Counted from the first letter of the stretch, positions 40,420 through 50,515 are shown. The stretch: DNA of 64,000 nt from Candidatus Poribacteria bacterium (GCA_022827885.1 JAJEIP010000062.1:1-64000); one strand, 5' to 3'. Notes: generated by a model from the sequence alone, not told the origin. A program made the numbers and translations.

Positions 40420-41232
40420 CTAACTCGCATACACTCGGATCACCGTGCCTAAATGGAATCGAACCAAGGCAGCTGTTGCGGCTTGACGAAGTGTGAAACC
40501 CATCCCTACTGTCGGGCTAACGCGGCGCGGTTTCCCCAATGTAACGTCCTGAAAACCGTGCTTCCGAAGTAATTTCGGTAAGGAACGCGCAGAAAAATAG
40601 TAGAGATGATCGCGCGGGTGGACATAGGGCCAATCCGCTTTCTGAAGGCGGCTCTGCAAACCTTCACCGTTCGGGACTTCAATGACAAGGGTCCCTATTT
40701 GAGGTTTCAGAACCCGACGTAACTCGCTGAGGAGTGGATTTAACGCCGGGATATGCTCCAATACATGGTAGAGTGTAATTGCGTCGAAATAGGCAGTCGG
40801 GAAATTCGCATCAAAGACCTCCCCACACTGCACATCTAATTTATGTATCTCTTGCGCGAAAGTGATACCGCTCTTGGAGGGATCAACACCGTGCGGCTCC
40901 CAACCTCCTTCGCGTGCGAGATCCAGAAACGTCCCAATACCGCATCCTACATCCAAAAGTCTCCCCTTCTGTTGACAGTGTTTCTCTAACTCAGATAAAC
41001 GCTCCGTCATCTGTAACCATTCCATGCTATCCGTATGGATGCGTTCTACTTTATCCGGCGGATAGTAAGTCTCAATATACCCGTCTTCAAGGGTCTCACG
41101 ATTGACTCTCGGATTGACATAACGCAAGGAACACCACCTGCAGATAACCACCGCTAAGGCGTCCTTACTGAAAAGTTCTTCCGTTTCATCGCGTTCACAA
41201 ATTGGGCAGTTGATATGTTCTAAGGTATCCAT
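40420..41232 (-). CDS. SAM-dependent methyltransferase with N-terminal zinc motif
   Basis: The 270-aa class I methyltransferase has a putative N-terminal zinc site (CPICERDETEE and CRWCSLRYVNP), then motif I LLDVGCGIGTFLDLA and ITLYHVLEHI. This combination is typical of methyltransferases acting on sugar or lipid intermediates, but no substrate is indicated. It is 15 bp downstream of the SMP-30 gene on the same strand. Confidence 0.85.
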   Translation of the reverse strand: MDTLEHINCPICERDETEELFSKDALAVVICRWCSLRYVNPRVNRETLEDGYIETYYPPDKVERIHTDSMEWLQMTERLSELEKHCQQKGRLLDVGCGIGTFLDLAREGGWEPHGVDPSKSGITFAQEIHKLDVQCGEVFDANFPTAYFDAITLYHVLEHIPALNPLLSELRRVLKPQIGTLVIEVPNGEGLQSRLQKADWPYVHPRDHLYYFSARSLPKLLRKHGFQDVTLGKPRRVSPTVGMGFTLRQAATAALVRFHLGTVIRVYAS

Positions 41233-41246
41233 CGTTTTACGAGTGA

Positions 41247-42215
41247 TTAAAAATACGGAACTCCCTGCGCTTCCACATAAACTGCGTAGAGAGACTGGCT
41301 ACCCATCATAAATAATCTGTTTCTTTTGACCCCACCGAAGCAGAGGTTTGCACAAATTTCTGGGAGGTGAATTTGTCCGATACGTGTTCCGTCTGGTGCG
41401 AAAACATGCACGCCATCGTACCCGTCGCCAACCCAACCCGCACTTGCCCATAGATTTCCGTCAACATCACACCGAATACCGTCAGCAATACCGGGCGATG
41501 TATCACAGAACACCTCTTGCTTGCCCAACCGTTCACCATCTATCACATCATAGATGAAAAGGTGGCGTGGCGTTCCCTCTTTATGCGTAACACCGGTATC
41601 CACGAGATAGAGTTTTTCATAGTCGGGTGAAAAGCAGATACCGTTCGGTTTTTCGAGTTCATCCGTCGCGACGGTTGCTTCTCCCGTATCAGGATTGAGA
41701 CGATACACGCAGGTCGGCAACTCAAATTCGGCGACATGTCCTTCATAGTTGAGCATAATCCCGTATCCGGGATCGGTAAACCAGACATGCCCATCGGGAT
41801 GGACGGCGACATCGTTCGGTGCGTTGAGCGGTTTCCCATCAAAGCTGTCCATCAGCACGGTAATCGTCCCGTCGTATTCAGTGCGTGTGACGCGCCGAGC
41901 ACCGTGTTCACAACTGACGAGCCGTCCCTGTCGATCACGGGTGTGTCCGTTGGTATAGTTCGACGGTTTCCGGTAGACGCTCACGTCGCCGGTGGATTCT
42001 TCCCATTTCAGAATCCGATTGTTCGGAATATCGCTCCAGAGCAGATATCCACCATCGCCGAACCAGGCGGGTCCCTCTGCCCAGCGCGAGCCTGTCCATA
42101 ACCGTTCAACGACAGAATTCCCGATTGTATATTTTCCAAAACGTGGATCCAGCACCTCAATCGCGGGGTCTGGATAGCGGACAATTGAATCATCCCATTT
42201 TCTTTCCGTAGTCAT
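41247..42215 (-). CDS. SMP-30/gluconolactonase family protein
   Basis: Six-bladed beta-propeller of 322 aa with family segments: WAEGPAWFGDGGYLLWSDIP, NGHTRDRQGRLVSCEHG, NDVAVHPDGHVWFTDPGYG and LVDTGVTHKEGTP. Such enzymes hydrolyse sugar lactones using one metal ion. The ATG at 42215 with AAGGAGATT upstream is preferred over the track start at 42257. Confidence 0.92.
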   Translation of the reverse strand: MTTERKWDDSIVRYPDPAIEVLDPRFGKYTIGNSVVERLWTGSRWAEGPAWFGDGGYLLWSDIPNNRILKWEESTGDVSVYRKPSNYTNGHTRDRQGRLVSCEHGARRVTRTEYDGTITVLMDSFDGKPLNAPNDVAVHPDGHVWFTDPGYGIMLNYEGHVAEFELPTCVYRLNPDTGEATVATDELEKPNGICFSPDYEKLYLVDTGVTHKEGTPRHLFIYDVIDGERLGKQEVFCDTSPGIADGIRCDVDGNLWASAGWVGDGYDGVHVFAPDGTRIGQIHLPEICANLCFGGVKRNRLFMMGSQSLYAVYVEAQGVPYF

Positions 42216-42311
42216 GCAAATCTCCTTCAAATAGCAAAACACTTCCGATTTCTGCAAACAAGTATATCACAAATCAAGAAGATGTGTGTAGTAAAATCTC
42301 AGCTGCCCGCC

Positions 42312-42340
42312 TTGACACCTTCTTGAAGTTACGCTATAAT
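42312..42340 (+). promoter_or_regulatory. Consensus sigma-70-type promoter at the start of the defence island
   Basis: TTGACA (42312-42317), exactly 17 bp and TATAAT (42335-42340): a perfect consensus. The -10 box covers the ATG at 42339 used by the ORF track, so the Uma2 gene starts at 42372. The promoter could also serve the helicase gene that follows after 13 bp. Confidence 0.9.
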
Positions 42341-42371
42341 GCAAATTATCAACAAACTACCGGAGGAAATC

Positions 42372-42989
42372 ATGACAGCCTCTGCAGCACAAACATATCT
42401 CACACCCGAAGAATATATCGCATTTGAACGTAAAGCGCTTCCAAATTCAGAAATAATCAGGCACGAGTACTTAAAGGGTGAGTTGATAGCGATGTCCGGT
42501 GCGAGCCGCGCACATAATCTGATTTCGGGTAATATTTTTGGCGAGCTCCGCGCCCAATTGAGAGGCAGTGGATGCGAAACTTACATGAGCGATATGCGCG
42601 TAAGTACCCCGCCCACAGCATCCTATTTCTATCCTGATGTCGTTGTCGTTTGTGAAGACCCCCGTTTTGAAGATGATGTCTTTGACACACTTCTCAACCC
42701 GATTATCCTCGTAGAAGTCCTTTCACCCTCAACCGAGGCTTATGATCGCGGTGAAAAATTCGCACACTCTCGACAACTCACATCGTTGCAGGAATACGTC
42801 CTTGTCGCCCAAGACAAGGTTCTCGTTGAACACTACCGCCGCGAAGAAAAACAAAGGACTGCCCCAATTCCTGGGAAGGACTGGATTTTCACCGATTTCC
42901 AAGAACTTGGGGAAACTTTGCCACTCATCTCCATCCACTGTGAATTGCCCTTACGGGAAATCTACGAACGCGTTACGTTTCCTGATTAA
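42372..42989 (+). CDS. Uma2-family (DUF820) endonuclease
   Basis: The 205-aa protein has the PD-(D/E)xK-type core of Uma2 proteins: HEYLKGELIAMSGASRAHN, YFYPDVVVVCE and NPIILVEVLSPSTEAYDRG with the active-site D, E and downstream K. These nucleases are common in cyanobacteria and in bacteria with many mobile elements; their roles are poorly known. The start is ATG 42372 after CGGAGGAAATC. The helicase gene begins 13 bp after its stop. Confidence 0.9.
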   Translation: MTASAAQTYLTPEEYIAFERKALPNSEIIRHEYLKGELIAMSGASRAHNLISGNIFGELRAQLRGSGCETYMSDMRVSTPPTASYFYPDVVVVCEDPRFEDDVFDTLLNPIILVEVLSPSTEAYDRGEKFAHSRQLTSLQEYVLVAQDKVLVEHYRREEKQRTAPIPGKDWIFTDFQELGETLPLISIHCELPLREIYERVTFPD

Positions 42990-43002
42990 GGTTGAGACAT
43001 CC

Positions 43003-46000
43003 ATGCCAAACAAAAACCCATCCCTAAAATCCGGCATCCGAGATAACCTGCTTCGTGAAACAGTTCACGATTTTCTACAACAGGAAATTAAGGACGGTTC
43101 CGAACTCTCCATCGTATCCGCCTATTTCACCATCTATGCATACGAAAAAATGCAACACTCCCTGAATAAAATAGAGAAACTCCGTTTTCTTTTTGGGGAC
43201 CCTGATTTTGTCAAACGTATGGATCCGAATAATACAGATACAAAAGCGTTTGACATAACAGATACAGGTCTACAACTCAACCAACAACTTCGACAGAAAC
43301 CGATTGCCAAAGCGTGTGCCCAATGGATAAAAGAGAAGGTAAAAATCCGCACCACCCGCGAATCAAATCTGATACACGGGAAAATGTATCACATCACCAA
43401 TAACGGCGTTGACAAAGCAATTTTGGGCAGCTCCAACTTTACGGCGCGCGGACTCGGACTCAGTTCAAATAACAACAATATTGAACTTAATCTTGAGGTG
43501 AATGACAACCGAGATCTAACTAACCTCAAGGCGTGGTTTGATGAACTCTGGAATAACGATGAACTCGTTGAAGATGTGAAAAAGAAAGTCCTCGCAAAAT
43601 TGAAGCAGATAGGGCGAGACCACCCGCCTGAACTCGTCTATTACAAAACCCTATACGAACTTTTCCGCGAAGAAATTGAGACCCGAAAAACAAATGAACA
43701 GACCCTTGAAGATATACATCTATACGACATGAAAATTTGGAAGAAATTGTATGAATTCCAAAAAGAGGGCGCGAAAAGTGTTATTGCCCGTTTATTGCGT
43801 CACAACGGCTGTATCTTAGCAGATAGCGTCGGTTTAGGAAAAACATACACAGCACTCGCGGTGATAAAGTTCTTTGAATTGCGAAACGAACGCGTGCTTG
43901 TTCTCTGCCCGAAAAAACTTCGCGAAAATTGGGCACTCTATCCAGCCTATAATTCACAAGCATCCAATGAGTTTCTTGACGATAAATTTGGATACACCTT
44001 ACTATCACACACCGACCTATCCAGATATAGCGGTGATTCTGGTGGTGTCAATCTACAAAATTTCAACTGGCAGAATTTTGACCTGATTGTTATCGACGAA
44101 TCCCACAACTTCCGTAACGATACCAAACCGCGTGAGGACAAAGATGGCAACTTCCGCCATAGCCGTTATTCCCGCCTCTTAGAGGAAGTTATCAAGGAAG
44201 GCACAAAAACCAAAGTCCTAATGCTTTCCGCGACACCCGTGAATACTGCACTCACCGACCTCCGCAATCAGATATATCTCATGACAGAAAAACGCGAAGA
44301 TGCCTTTAGAAACAGTCTGGGGATCAGCAATATCCGCAATTTAATACGACAGGCGCAAAAAGCCTTCAAGGCGTGGGAGGAAAATGCCCCTAAAGATGGC
44401 ACAAGAGATAAAACAGAATTATTTAATACGTTAGGCACAGAATTTTTCCAACTGCTTGGTGGCGTTTCCATTGCGCGTTCCCGAAGGCATATCATAAAAT
44501 ACTATGCCGAAGAAATAGAAAAAATTGGTGAATTCCCCACACAACTGGCCCCGGTCAATTGCCATCCACCTACCGATCTATCCGGTGAACTTTCATATAA
44601 AGCGTTAGCGGATCAGATAGGTGATTTTGAACTATCCATCTATAGACCTTCCAGTTACGTTGTAGATGAAACAGCGAAACAGCGGTTGGTAGATGAGAAA
44701 AAGCGATTCCGTTTCAATCAAGCAGACCGTGAGAAATTCCTCATCGGTATGATGCAGACCAACTTCCTCAAACGGCTGGAGAGTTCTGCTCATTCCCTCT
44801 CTGAAACACTTGAACGCACCATCAACAAACACGATGAAATGCTGGACAAGATTAAACGCTTTCAGAAAAACAGCAATACAGCAGATGCAGGCGCAGATGT
44901 CCTCCCCGATGACGATGAAGACGATGAGGAATTTTTAATCAATCGTGCCAGAAATCCTTACCATCTCAAAGAATTGGATTGCGTCCGATGGAAACAGGAT
45001 ATCATCCAAGATAAACAGACCTTAACCGCTGCATGGCATAAAGTCAAATCCATTACACCGGAAAGAGATGGAAAACTGAAAGAGATTAAGAAGCATATTC
45101 GAGAGAAGGCACTCAACCCTACAAAAGATAAGGACAAAAACCCGAATCGCAAGTTGCTTATCTTTACGACCTTCAAAGATACGGCAGAATATCTCTACGA
45201 TAATTTATCTGAACTCACATCGGAATTAGATCTAAACATGGCACTGGTTTCTGGAGATATGACGCGAACGACCTGCGGAGAAAATAAATTCAACGATATC
45301 CTCACGAACTTTGCACCACGCGCAAGAGGACGTTCTGATGAGGTAAGCGACCCTATAGACCTGATTATTGCGACAGACTGTATCTCAGAGGGACAAAACC
45401 TTCAGGACTGCGATACCGTCCTCAACTACGATATACACTGGAATCCTGTCCGTATTATTCAACGGTTCGGACGGATTGACAGGATCGGGAGCAATAACGT
45501 CGCGGTCAAGATGATTAACTATTGGCCCACAGAAGATATGGAGGTCTATCTCCGTTTACGAAATCGTGTTGAATCCCGCATGGCACTCGCCGATGCCACC
45601 GCAAGTGGTGATGACGATCCGTTGAATGAATGGGCGTATGAACACGCACAGATGGAACTCAATTTCCGGGATAAGCAGTTGGAGCGGCTCCGTGAAGAGG
45701 TCCTTGATTTAGATGACCTCTCTGACGGTGTAGTAATGAGCGACTTTACGTTGGATTACTTCTTCGCACAACTCCTTAAGTATCTCGAAAGAAACAGAGA
45801 AAAACTTGAGGCAACACCTGATGGTGCGTATGCCGTTACCAACAACGAAAACAATCCCTCGGAAAACGGGGTCATATTCTTTCTTCAACAAACAAACGCA
45901 AGCACAGACAAACAGCAAAAAACCGCCAGTCCTATCCATCCTTACTACGCCGTTTACATCCGAAACAGTGGAGATATCCGTTACGGGTGTATTAACGCGA

Positions 46001-46281
46001 AACAGGTATTAGACCTATTTGAAACATCTACCGTTGGCAAGGAGCACGCGATAGATGAGCTGTGTCTGTGGTTTGACCAAGAAACGGAATACGGTGATAA
46101 CATGACCCACTACAACAAACTTTTGGACACCGTTATTTCGCATATCACACGCTCGCATACGAGGACACAAACGCAAAGTATAAGGAGAGGCGCGCCACGC
46201 GACACCAGACTCACGCCAGCATCCAAAGCACCGAAAGATACCGGTGATTTCAAATTGGTGACATGGTTGGTGATTGCATGA
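43003..46281 (+). CDS. PLD-domain SNF2-type helicase
   Basis: The 1092-aa protein has an N-terminal phospholipase-D-like domain (residues ~30-190; LIHGKMYHI around residue 125, AILGSSNFTARGLGL). A superfamily 2 helicase follows: Walker A DSVGLGKTY near 277, DESH box (VIDESHNF near 365), SATPVNTALTD, and motif VI QRFGRIDRIGS. The track start at 42742 lies in the Uma2 gene; the ATG at 43003 is preferred. The methylase gene 264 bp downstream is the likely partner in a restriction-like module. Other SNF2 roles are possible. Confidence 0.87.
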   Translation: MPNKNPSLKSGIRDNLLRETVHDFLQQEIKDGSELSIVSAYFTIYAYEKMQHSLNKIEKLRFLFGDPDFVKRMDPNNTDTKAFDITDTGLQLNQQLRQKPIAKACAQWIKEKVKIRTTRESNLIHGKMYHITNNGVDKAILGSSNFTARGLGLSSNNNNIELNLEVNDNRDLTNLKAWFDELWNNDELVEDVKKKVLAKLKQIGRDHPPELVYYKTLYELFREEIETRKTNEQTLEDIHLYDMKIWKKLYEFQKEGAKSVIARLLRHNGCILADSVGLGKTYTALAVIKFFELRNERVLVLCPKKLRENWALYPAYNSQASNEFLDDKFGYTLLSHTDLSRYSGDSGGVNLQNFNWQNFDLIVIDESHNFRNDTKPREDKDGNFRHSRYSRLLEEVIKEGTKTKVLMLSATPVNTALTDLRNQIYLMTEKREDAFRNSLGISNIRNLIRQAQKAFKAWEENAPKDGTRDKTELFNTLGTEFFQLLGGVSIARSRRHIIKYYAEEIEKIGEFPTQLAPVNCHPPTDLSGELSYKALADQIGDFELSIYRPSSYVVDETAKQRLVDEKKRFRFNQADREKFLIGMMQTNFLKRLESSAHSLSETLERTINKHDEMLDKIKRFQKNSNTADAGADVLPDDDEDDEEFLINRARNPYHLKELDCVRWKQDIIQDKQTLTAAWHKVKSITPERDGKLKEIKKHIREKALNPTKDKDKNPNRKLLIFTTFKDTAEYLYDNLSELTSELDLNMALVSGDMTRTTCGENKFNDILTNFAPRARGRSDEVSDPIDLIIATDCISEGQNLQDCDTVLNYDIHWNPVRIIQRFGRIDRIGSNNVAVKMINYWPTEDMEVYLRLRNRVESRMALADATASGDDDPLNEWAYEHAQMELNFRDKQLERLREEVLDLDDLSDGVVMSDFTLDYFFAQLLKYLERNREKLEATPDGAYAVTNNENNPSENGVIFFLQQTNASTDKQQKTASPIHPYYAVYIRNSGDIRYGCINAKQVLDLFETSTVGKEHAIDELCLWFDQETEYGDNMTHYNKLLDTVISHITRSHTRTQTQSIRRGAPRDTRLTPASKAPKDTGDFKLVTWLVIA

Positions 46282-46326
46282 ATGTGTCGCATTCCTGTAG
46301 AAGGGAACTCCGATTCCCGACTATAG

Positions 46327-46515
46327 TAACCCAAGTTGCTACTAATGAATTCTACTCGTTTGAAAAAGTTTGTCGGTATGTTCTTCACCCCCGGGGAATG
46401 CCATAAGGCATTCATACCGTTGATTCCGGGGTGATATGTCTATAGAAAACAGCGTATTCAGATTCTTGCACTCCAGCGGAGTGCTATGTCTATAAGTAAC
46501 TGGCAACTTGGGTTA
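46327..46515. repeat. MITE-like element with 13-bp inverted termini and two hairpins
   Basis: Perfect 13-bp termini TAACCCAAGTTGC (46327-46339) and GCAACTTGGGTTA (46503-46515) enclose 163 bp. Inside is a branched palindrome (cacccc...gaatgcc-ataa-ggcattc...ggggtg) followed by atatgtctatag, then a second hairpin cactcc-agc-ggagtg followed by ctatgtctata. No coding capacity is seen. It fills most of the gap between the helicase and methylase genes. Confidence 0.75.
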
Positions 46516-46545
46516 TAGTAGCAACAGAGTTATAGGAACACAACA

Positions 46546-49500
46546 ATGAACAAAGACGCAATCAAATCTACATTAGCAGCAATGCGCACGGGTGATCTAT
46601 TAGAAAAATCAAAAGACCTGCTATCCATTTTAGGCTACCGCAGTGAACTCACACTTGAACTTTCCGGCACCGTCCACGACTTTTTTGAGGAATTTCCACC
46701 GCTCACCCCGAACACCAAAACCGAACAGGAATTCCGCAAACACGCTGAATCCGCACAAATTATATTTCAATTCACAAAAGACGAAATTGAAGAGGGGCCA
46801 CAACAGATAACGATGCTGGAGTCCAGTGCGTTCGACAAAGGAAACATCAAAAGTTTCCTGTTCTGTGCAGTCGAGTTGAAAGATAACACCTATTCCCGAA
46901 CCAAATACGCCGAGTTCACACGAGAAATCAATAAAAGACTGTTCGCACCCACCGTGATCTTATTTCGCGCCGGTAATCGTTTGACGGTTGCATTTGCCGA
47001 TCGGCGTCCAGACAAAACCGACGAGGACCGCGATGTGCTTGGACAGGTTACCCTCATCAAAGACATCCGCCTCAACAATCCACACCGCGCACATTTGGAT
47101 ATCCTCTCCGAACTCTCACTTGCGGAATGCGTCAAGTGGATGAATGACAACAGGAAACCGAAAAACTTCGACGGTCTACTATCGGCATGGCTCGCCAAAC
47201 TGGACACCGAAGAACTCAACAAACAGTTCTATCGGAAACTGTTCGCGTGGTACGAATGGGCAGTTAAAGAAGCAACGTTCCCGACAGACGAAAACCGCGT
47301 CTTGAAACCGGAAGAGCATGTGATACGTCTCATTACACGCCTACTCTTTATCTGGTTTATCAAGGAAAAAGGATTAATAGCAGATGTGTTGTTCAACAAA
47401 GCACAAATCCAAGACCTACTCAAAGAGACTGACTTTGATAACGGCGATTCCTACTATCGCGCCGTGCTACAAAACCTGTTCTTCGCTACACTGAACACCG
47501 AAATAGACAAACGTGGATTTAGCACAGGCTCATACACTACCCATCGCGATTTCTCACGCTATCGCTATAAAACCCAGATACGCAATTCTGATAGACTGTT
47601 AGAACTTTTCGACCAAACCCCCTTCATCAACGGCGGTTTGTTCGACTGTCTGGACAGTTTCAAAGCAACAGGAGAAGGCGGTTACAGAATAGATTGTTTT
47701 TCTGATGAACAGTACAAGAAGTTATCCATTCCCAACCGCCTCTTTTTTGACGAAAATAGAGGACTCCTCCCCCTACTTGAACACTACAAATTCACCGTCG
47801 AGGAGAACACACTGATAGATCAGGAGGTCGCACTCGACCCCGAACTACTCGGCAGGGTATTTGAAAACCTACTCGCTGCCTATAATCCAGAAACTGGTGC
47901 GACAGTCCGCAAACAGACCGGCTCCTATTACACCCCACGTGCAATTGTTGACTACATGGTAGATGAGGCGTTAGTCGCGACGCTTTCCCAAAAGTGTAGT
48001 CCAACCGATAGCGATATGCAATTGTGGGAAGAACGGCTACGCTATCTCCTCGATTATGCCCAAAGATTCGACGATGCCAATGAATGGTTTGACGACCACG
48101 AAACAGACACGATTGTCAGAACAATCTCCGAACTCAAGATATTGGATCCAGCGGTCGGTTCTGGCGCGTTCCCGATGGGAATGCTCCACAAGTTGACGCT
48201 TGCCCTCAGACGTCTTGATTCTGACAACACCCGGTGGGAAGAATTACAAAAAGAACTCGCCGGAAAACGTGCGAAAGAGGCTTTTAACACCCAAAATCAA
48301 CAGGAACGCGATGCTGAACTCACTGAAATCAGCGGGACTTTTGAACGCTACCGAGATTCAGATTTCGGACGGAAGTTGTACCTGATTCAGAACAGCATCT
48401 TTGGTGTAGACATTCAGCCCGTGGCATGCCAGATCGCCAAACTTCGCTTTTTCATCTCGCTTGCGATTGAGCAGGAACCGGACAGCAGTGCAGAGAACTT
48501 CGGCATCAAACCATTGCCGAACTTGGAGACGCGCTTTGTCGCAGCGGATACACTAATAGGCTTAGATATTTCTGAAACAGAGGGATTGTTCCAAGATGAC
48601 ACCGTCCAGAAATTGCTACAAGAAATTGACGCAATTCGCGAGAAGTTTTTCCTCGCAAACAACCGAACACAAAAACGTGAACTTGAAGAGCAGGAAGAAG
48701 ATTACCGCACACACTTGGAGAACGAATTGGAGCGGAAGAGAACAGAATGGATAGAGATTCAGCAGCGAGAAATAGAACGAAAAATTGCCCGTCTTCCCAA
48801 TCCAGTACAACGTGAACAGCTGCGGGAACAGGAACAGATAATATACGAGAAACGTAAAGAAAAGTTTGATGCCAGTTTTGAGGACGCTCAAAAAATCGCG
48901 CAATGGAAACCCTACGACCAGAACACAAAAGCAGATTGGTTTGATCCTGAATGGATGTTTGGTGTCCCGGACGGGTTTGATGTAGCAATTGGCAATCCGC
49001 CATATATACAGTTGCAAAAGGAAGGTGGTAGACTTGGAAATCTTTATCAAGATAAAGGTTTTGATACCTTCGCCCGCACAGGCGATATCTACTGCTTGTT
49101 CTACGAAAAAGCGAATCAACTTTTGAAAAACAATGGACATGTCTGTTTTATCACTTCTAATAAATGGATGCGCGCTGGCTACGGTAAAAAGTTGAGGGAT
49201 TACTTTGTAACGCTTACCCAACCGATTCAACTGATGGATATGGGACCGGATGTATTTGATGCAACTGTTGACACAAACATTTTGCTTTTTCAAAAGACTA
49301 CAGCCGATGTACCTGATGCCTTCAGAGGTGTATCCCTCGGAGCAGATTTTGACAGACAAACTGACAACATTGCCCAATATCTGATTGATCATGGCGCGAC
49401 TATGGAAACACCCGATATCGGTGAACCGTGGGCAATACTCTCCGCTGCTGAACTTGACTTGAAACGTAAAATTGAGGATATCGGTATACTGCTCAAAGAC

Positions 49501-50286
49501 TGGGATATAAACATCTATCGTGGAATTGTAACAGGTTGTAATGAAGCATTCATCATAGACGAGGCAAAGCGCAAACAACTCATAGCACAAGACCCGAAGT
49601 CTGCTAAAATCATTAAACCCATTTTGCGCGGAAAAGACATCAAACGCTACCATGCTCAGCAATCAGGATTTTACATACTTGCAACAGGTTACGATCTTGA
49701 TATTTTACATCAGTACCCTACCATTTTCAGTTACCTTGAGGATATAGGAAAACGGATAGACTCTGGAATAATAAAAACAAAAGGTAAAGGACTATTTGAG
49801 AGGGATGACCAAGGTGAGAATTGGTGGAATCTCAGATCTTGTGCTTACTACGCAGAATTTGATAAGGAAAAGATTATCTGGCAAGAGATGGCAAAGAAAG
49901 GGACATTTCTGATTGATAGAAACAAATTCTATTTGCTTGATACAACACGTATATTAACAGGTGACCACCTTACTTATTTAACTGGTATCTTAAATTCAAG
50001 GTTCTTCCTTTTCGCTTTCAAGAATTACTATGCGGGTGGTCATTTAGGTTCAAAAGGAGTCAGATTCAAAAGTGAATTTATGAAAAACTTTCCTGTCCCC
50101 CCTATTACTAACGCGAACCAACACATTGCCACACAAATAGAAGAATTAGTTGAAAAGATTATCAATGCCAAACACACCGACCCCGATGCGAACACCTCCG
50201 ATCTTGAAAATGAGATTGATACTCTGGTGTATGAATTGTATAATTTAACATCAGCGGAAATTGCCATTGTGGAGAGGGCTGTCTGA
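46546..50286 (+). CDS. Eco57I-type class I N6-adenine DNA methylase
   Basis: The 1246-aa protein resembles type IIG/PglX-like enzymes. The N-terminal ~200 residues (FCAVELKDNTYSRTKYAEF) may hold a nuclease-like domain, which is uncertain. Methylase motif I is LDPAVGSGAFPMGML near residue 535, and NPPY lies at residue 817 in DVAIGNPPYIQL. A long Glu/Arg-rich coiled coil fills the space between them. A TaqI-like specificity region (KNFPVPPI) ends the protein. The final TGA is formed by a dispersed repeat. With the PLD-helicase it forms a candidate restriction-modification or BREX/DISARM-like pair. Confidence 0.88.
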   Translation: MNKDAIKSTLAAMRTGDLLEKSKDLLSILGYRSELTLELSGTVHDFFEEFPPLTPNTKTEQEFRKHAESAQIIFQFTKDEIEEGPQQITMLESSAFDKGNIKSFLFCAVELKDNTYSRTKYAEFTREINKRLFAPTVILFRAGNRLTVAFADRRPDKTDEDRDVLGQVTLIKDIRLNNPHRAHLDILSELSLAECVKWMNDNRKPKNFDGLLSAWLAKLDTEELNKQFYRKLFAWYEWAVKEATFPTDENRVLKPEEHVIRLITRLLFIWFIKEKGLIADVLFNKAQIQDLLKETDFDNGDSYYRAVLQNLFFATLNTEIDKRGFSTGSYTTHRDFSRYRYKTQIRNSDRLLELFDQTPFINGGLFDCLDSFKATGEGGYRIDCFSDEQYKKLSIPNRLFFDENRGLLPLLEHYKFTVEENTLIDQEVALDPELLGRVFENLLAAYNPETGATVRKQTGSYYTPRAIVDYMVDEALVATLSQKCSPTDSDMQLWEERLRYLLDYAQRFDDANEWFDDHETDTIVRTISELKILDPAVGSGAFPMGMLHKLTLALRRLDSDNTRWEELQKELAGKRAKEAFNTQNQQERDAELTEISGTFERYRDSDFGRKLYLIQNSIFGVDIQPVACQIAKLRFFISLAIEQEPDSSAENFGIKPLPNLETRFVAADTLIGLDISETEGLFQDDTVQKLLQEIDAIREKFFLANNRTQKRELEEQEEDYRTHLENELERKRTEWIEIQQREIERKIARLPNPVQREQLREQEQIIYEKRKEKFDASFEDAQKIAQWKPYDQNTKADWFDPEWMFGVPDGFDVAIGNPPYIQLQKEGGRLGNLYQDKGFDTFARTGDIYCLFYEKANQLLKNNGHVCFITSNKWMRAGYGKKLRDYFVTLTQPIQLMDMGPDVFDATVDTNILLFQKTTADVPDAFRGVSLGADFDRQTDNIAQYLIDHGATMETPDIGEPWAILSAAELDLKRKIEDIGILLKDWDINIYRGIVTGCNEAFIIDEAKRKQLIAQDPKSAKIIKPILRGKDIKRYHAQQSGFYILATGYDLDILHQYPTIFSYLEDIGKRIDSGIIKTKGKGLFERDDQGENWWNLRSCAYYAEFDKEKIIWQEMAKKGTFLIDRNKFYLLDTTRILTGDHLTYLTGILNSRFFLFAFKNYYAGGHLGSKGVRFKSEFMKNFPVPPITNANQHIATQIEELVEKIINAKHTDPDANTSDLENEIDTLVYELYNLTSAEIAIVERAV

Positions 50287-50327
50287 ATCGCGGATTACTC
50301 GGATGACTCAGATTTCACGGATTTTTA
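50281..50327 (+). repeat. gtctgaatcgcgga repeat, copy A
   Basis: gtctgaatcgcggattactc and the following ggatgactcagatttcacgg match copies at 50478, 52311 and, inverted, 52396, 56287 and 60611. Positions 50284-50286 (TGA) are the stop codon of the methylase gene. Confidence 0.7.
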
Positions 50328-50413
50328 GATGTTTGCCATCCCAAACCGGTTGGGAATTTGGGGGATTTTCCAGAGAATTGAATAGTCTTAAAATGAAATT
50401 AGGCTGTCATCTA

Positions 50414-50443
50414 TTGACGAGATGTGCTATTCTTAAGTATAGT
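50414..50443 (+). promoter_or_regulatory. Probable promoter of the AAA-DUF4435 gene
   Basis: TTGACG (50414-50419), an 18-bp spacer and TATAGT (50438-50443) lie about 140 bp before the chosen ATG at 50583. Confidence 0.55.
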
Positions 50444-50477
50444 AATCTGCATTGTTAAGGCAGTGATAGTATCAATT

Positions 50478-50515
50478 GTCAGAATCGCGGATTGTGCAGA
50501 CTTCTCGGATTTTTC
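50478..50515 (+). repeat. gtctgaatcgcgga repeat, copy B
   Basis: gtcagaatcgcggattgtgc, then agacttctcggattttt, is a diverged copy in the same orientation as copy A. Confidence 0.55.

Noticed and set aside
48616-49662. 348-aa minus-strand ORF opposite the methylase gene
   Set aside because: Long but antisense to the NPPY-containing coding region; it has no family motifs and low-complexity Phe/Leu content.
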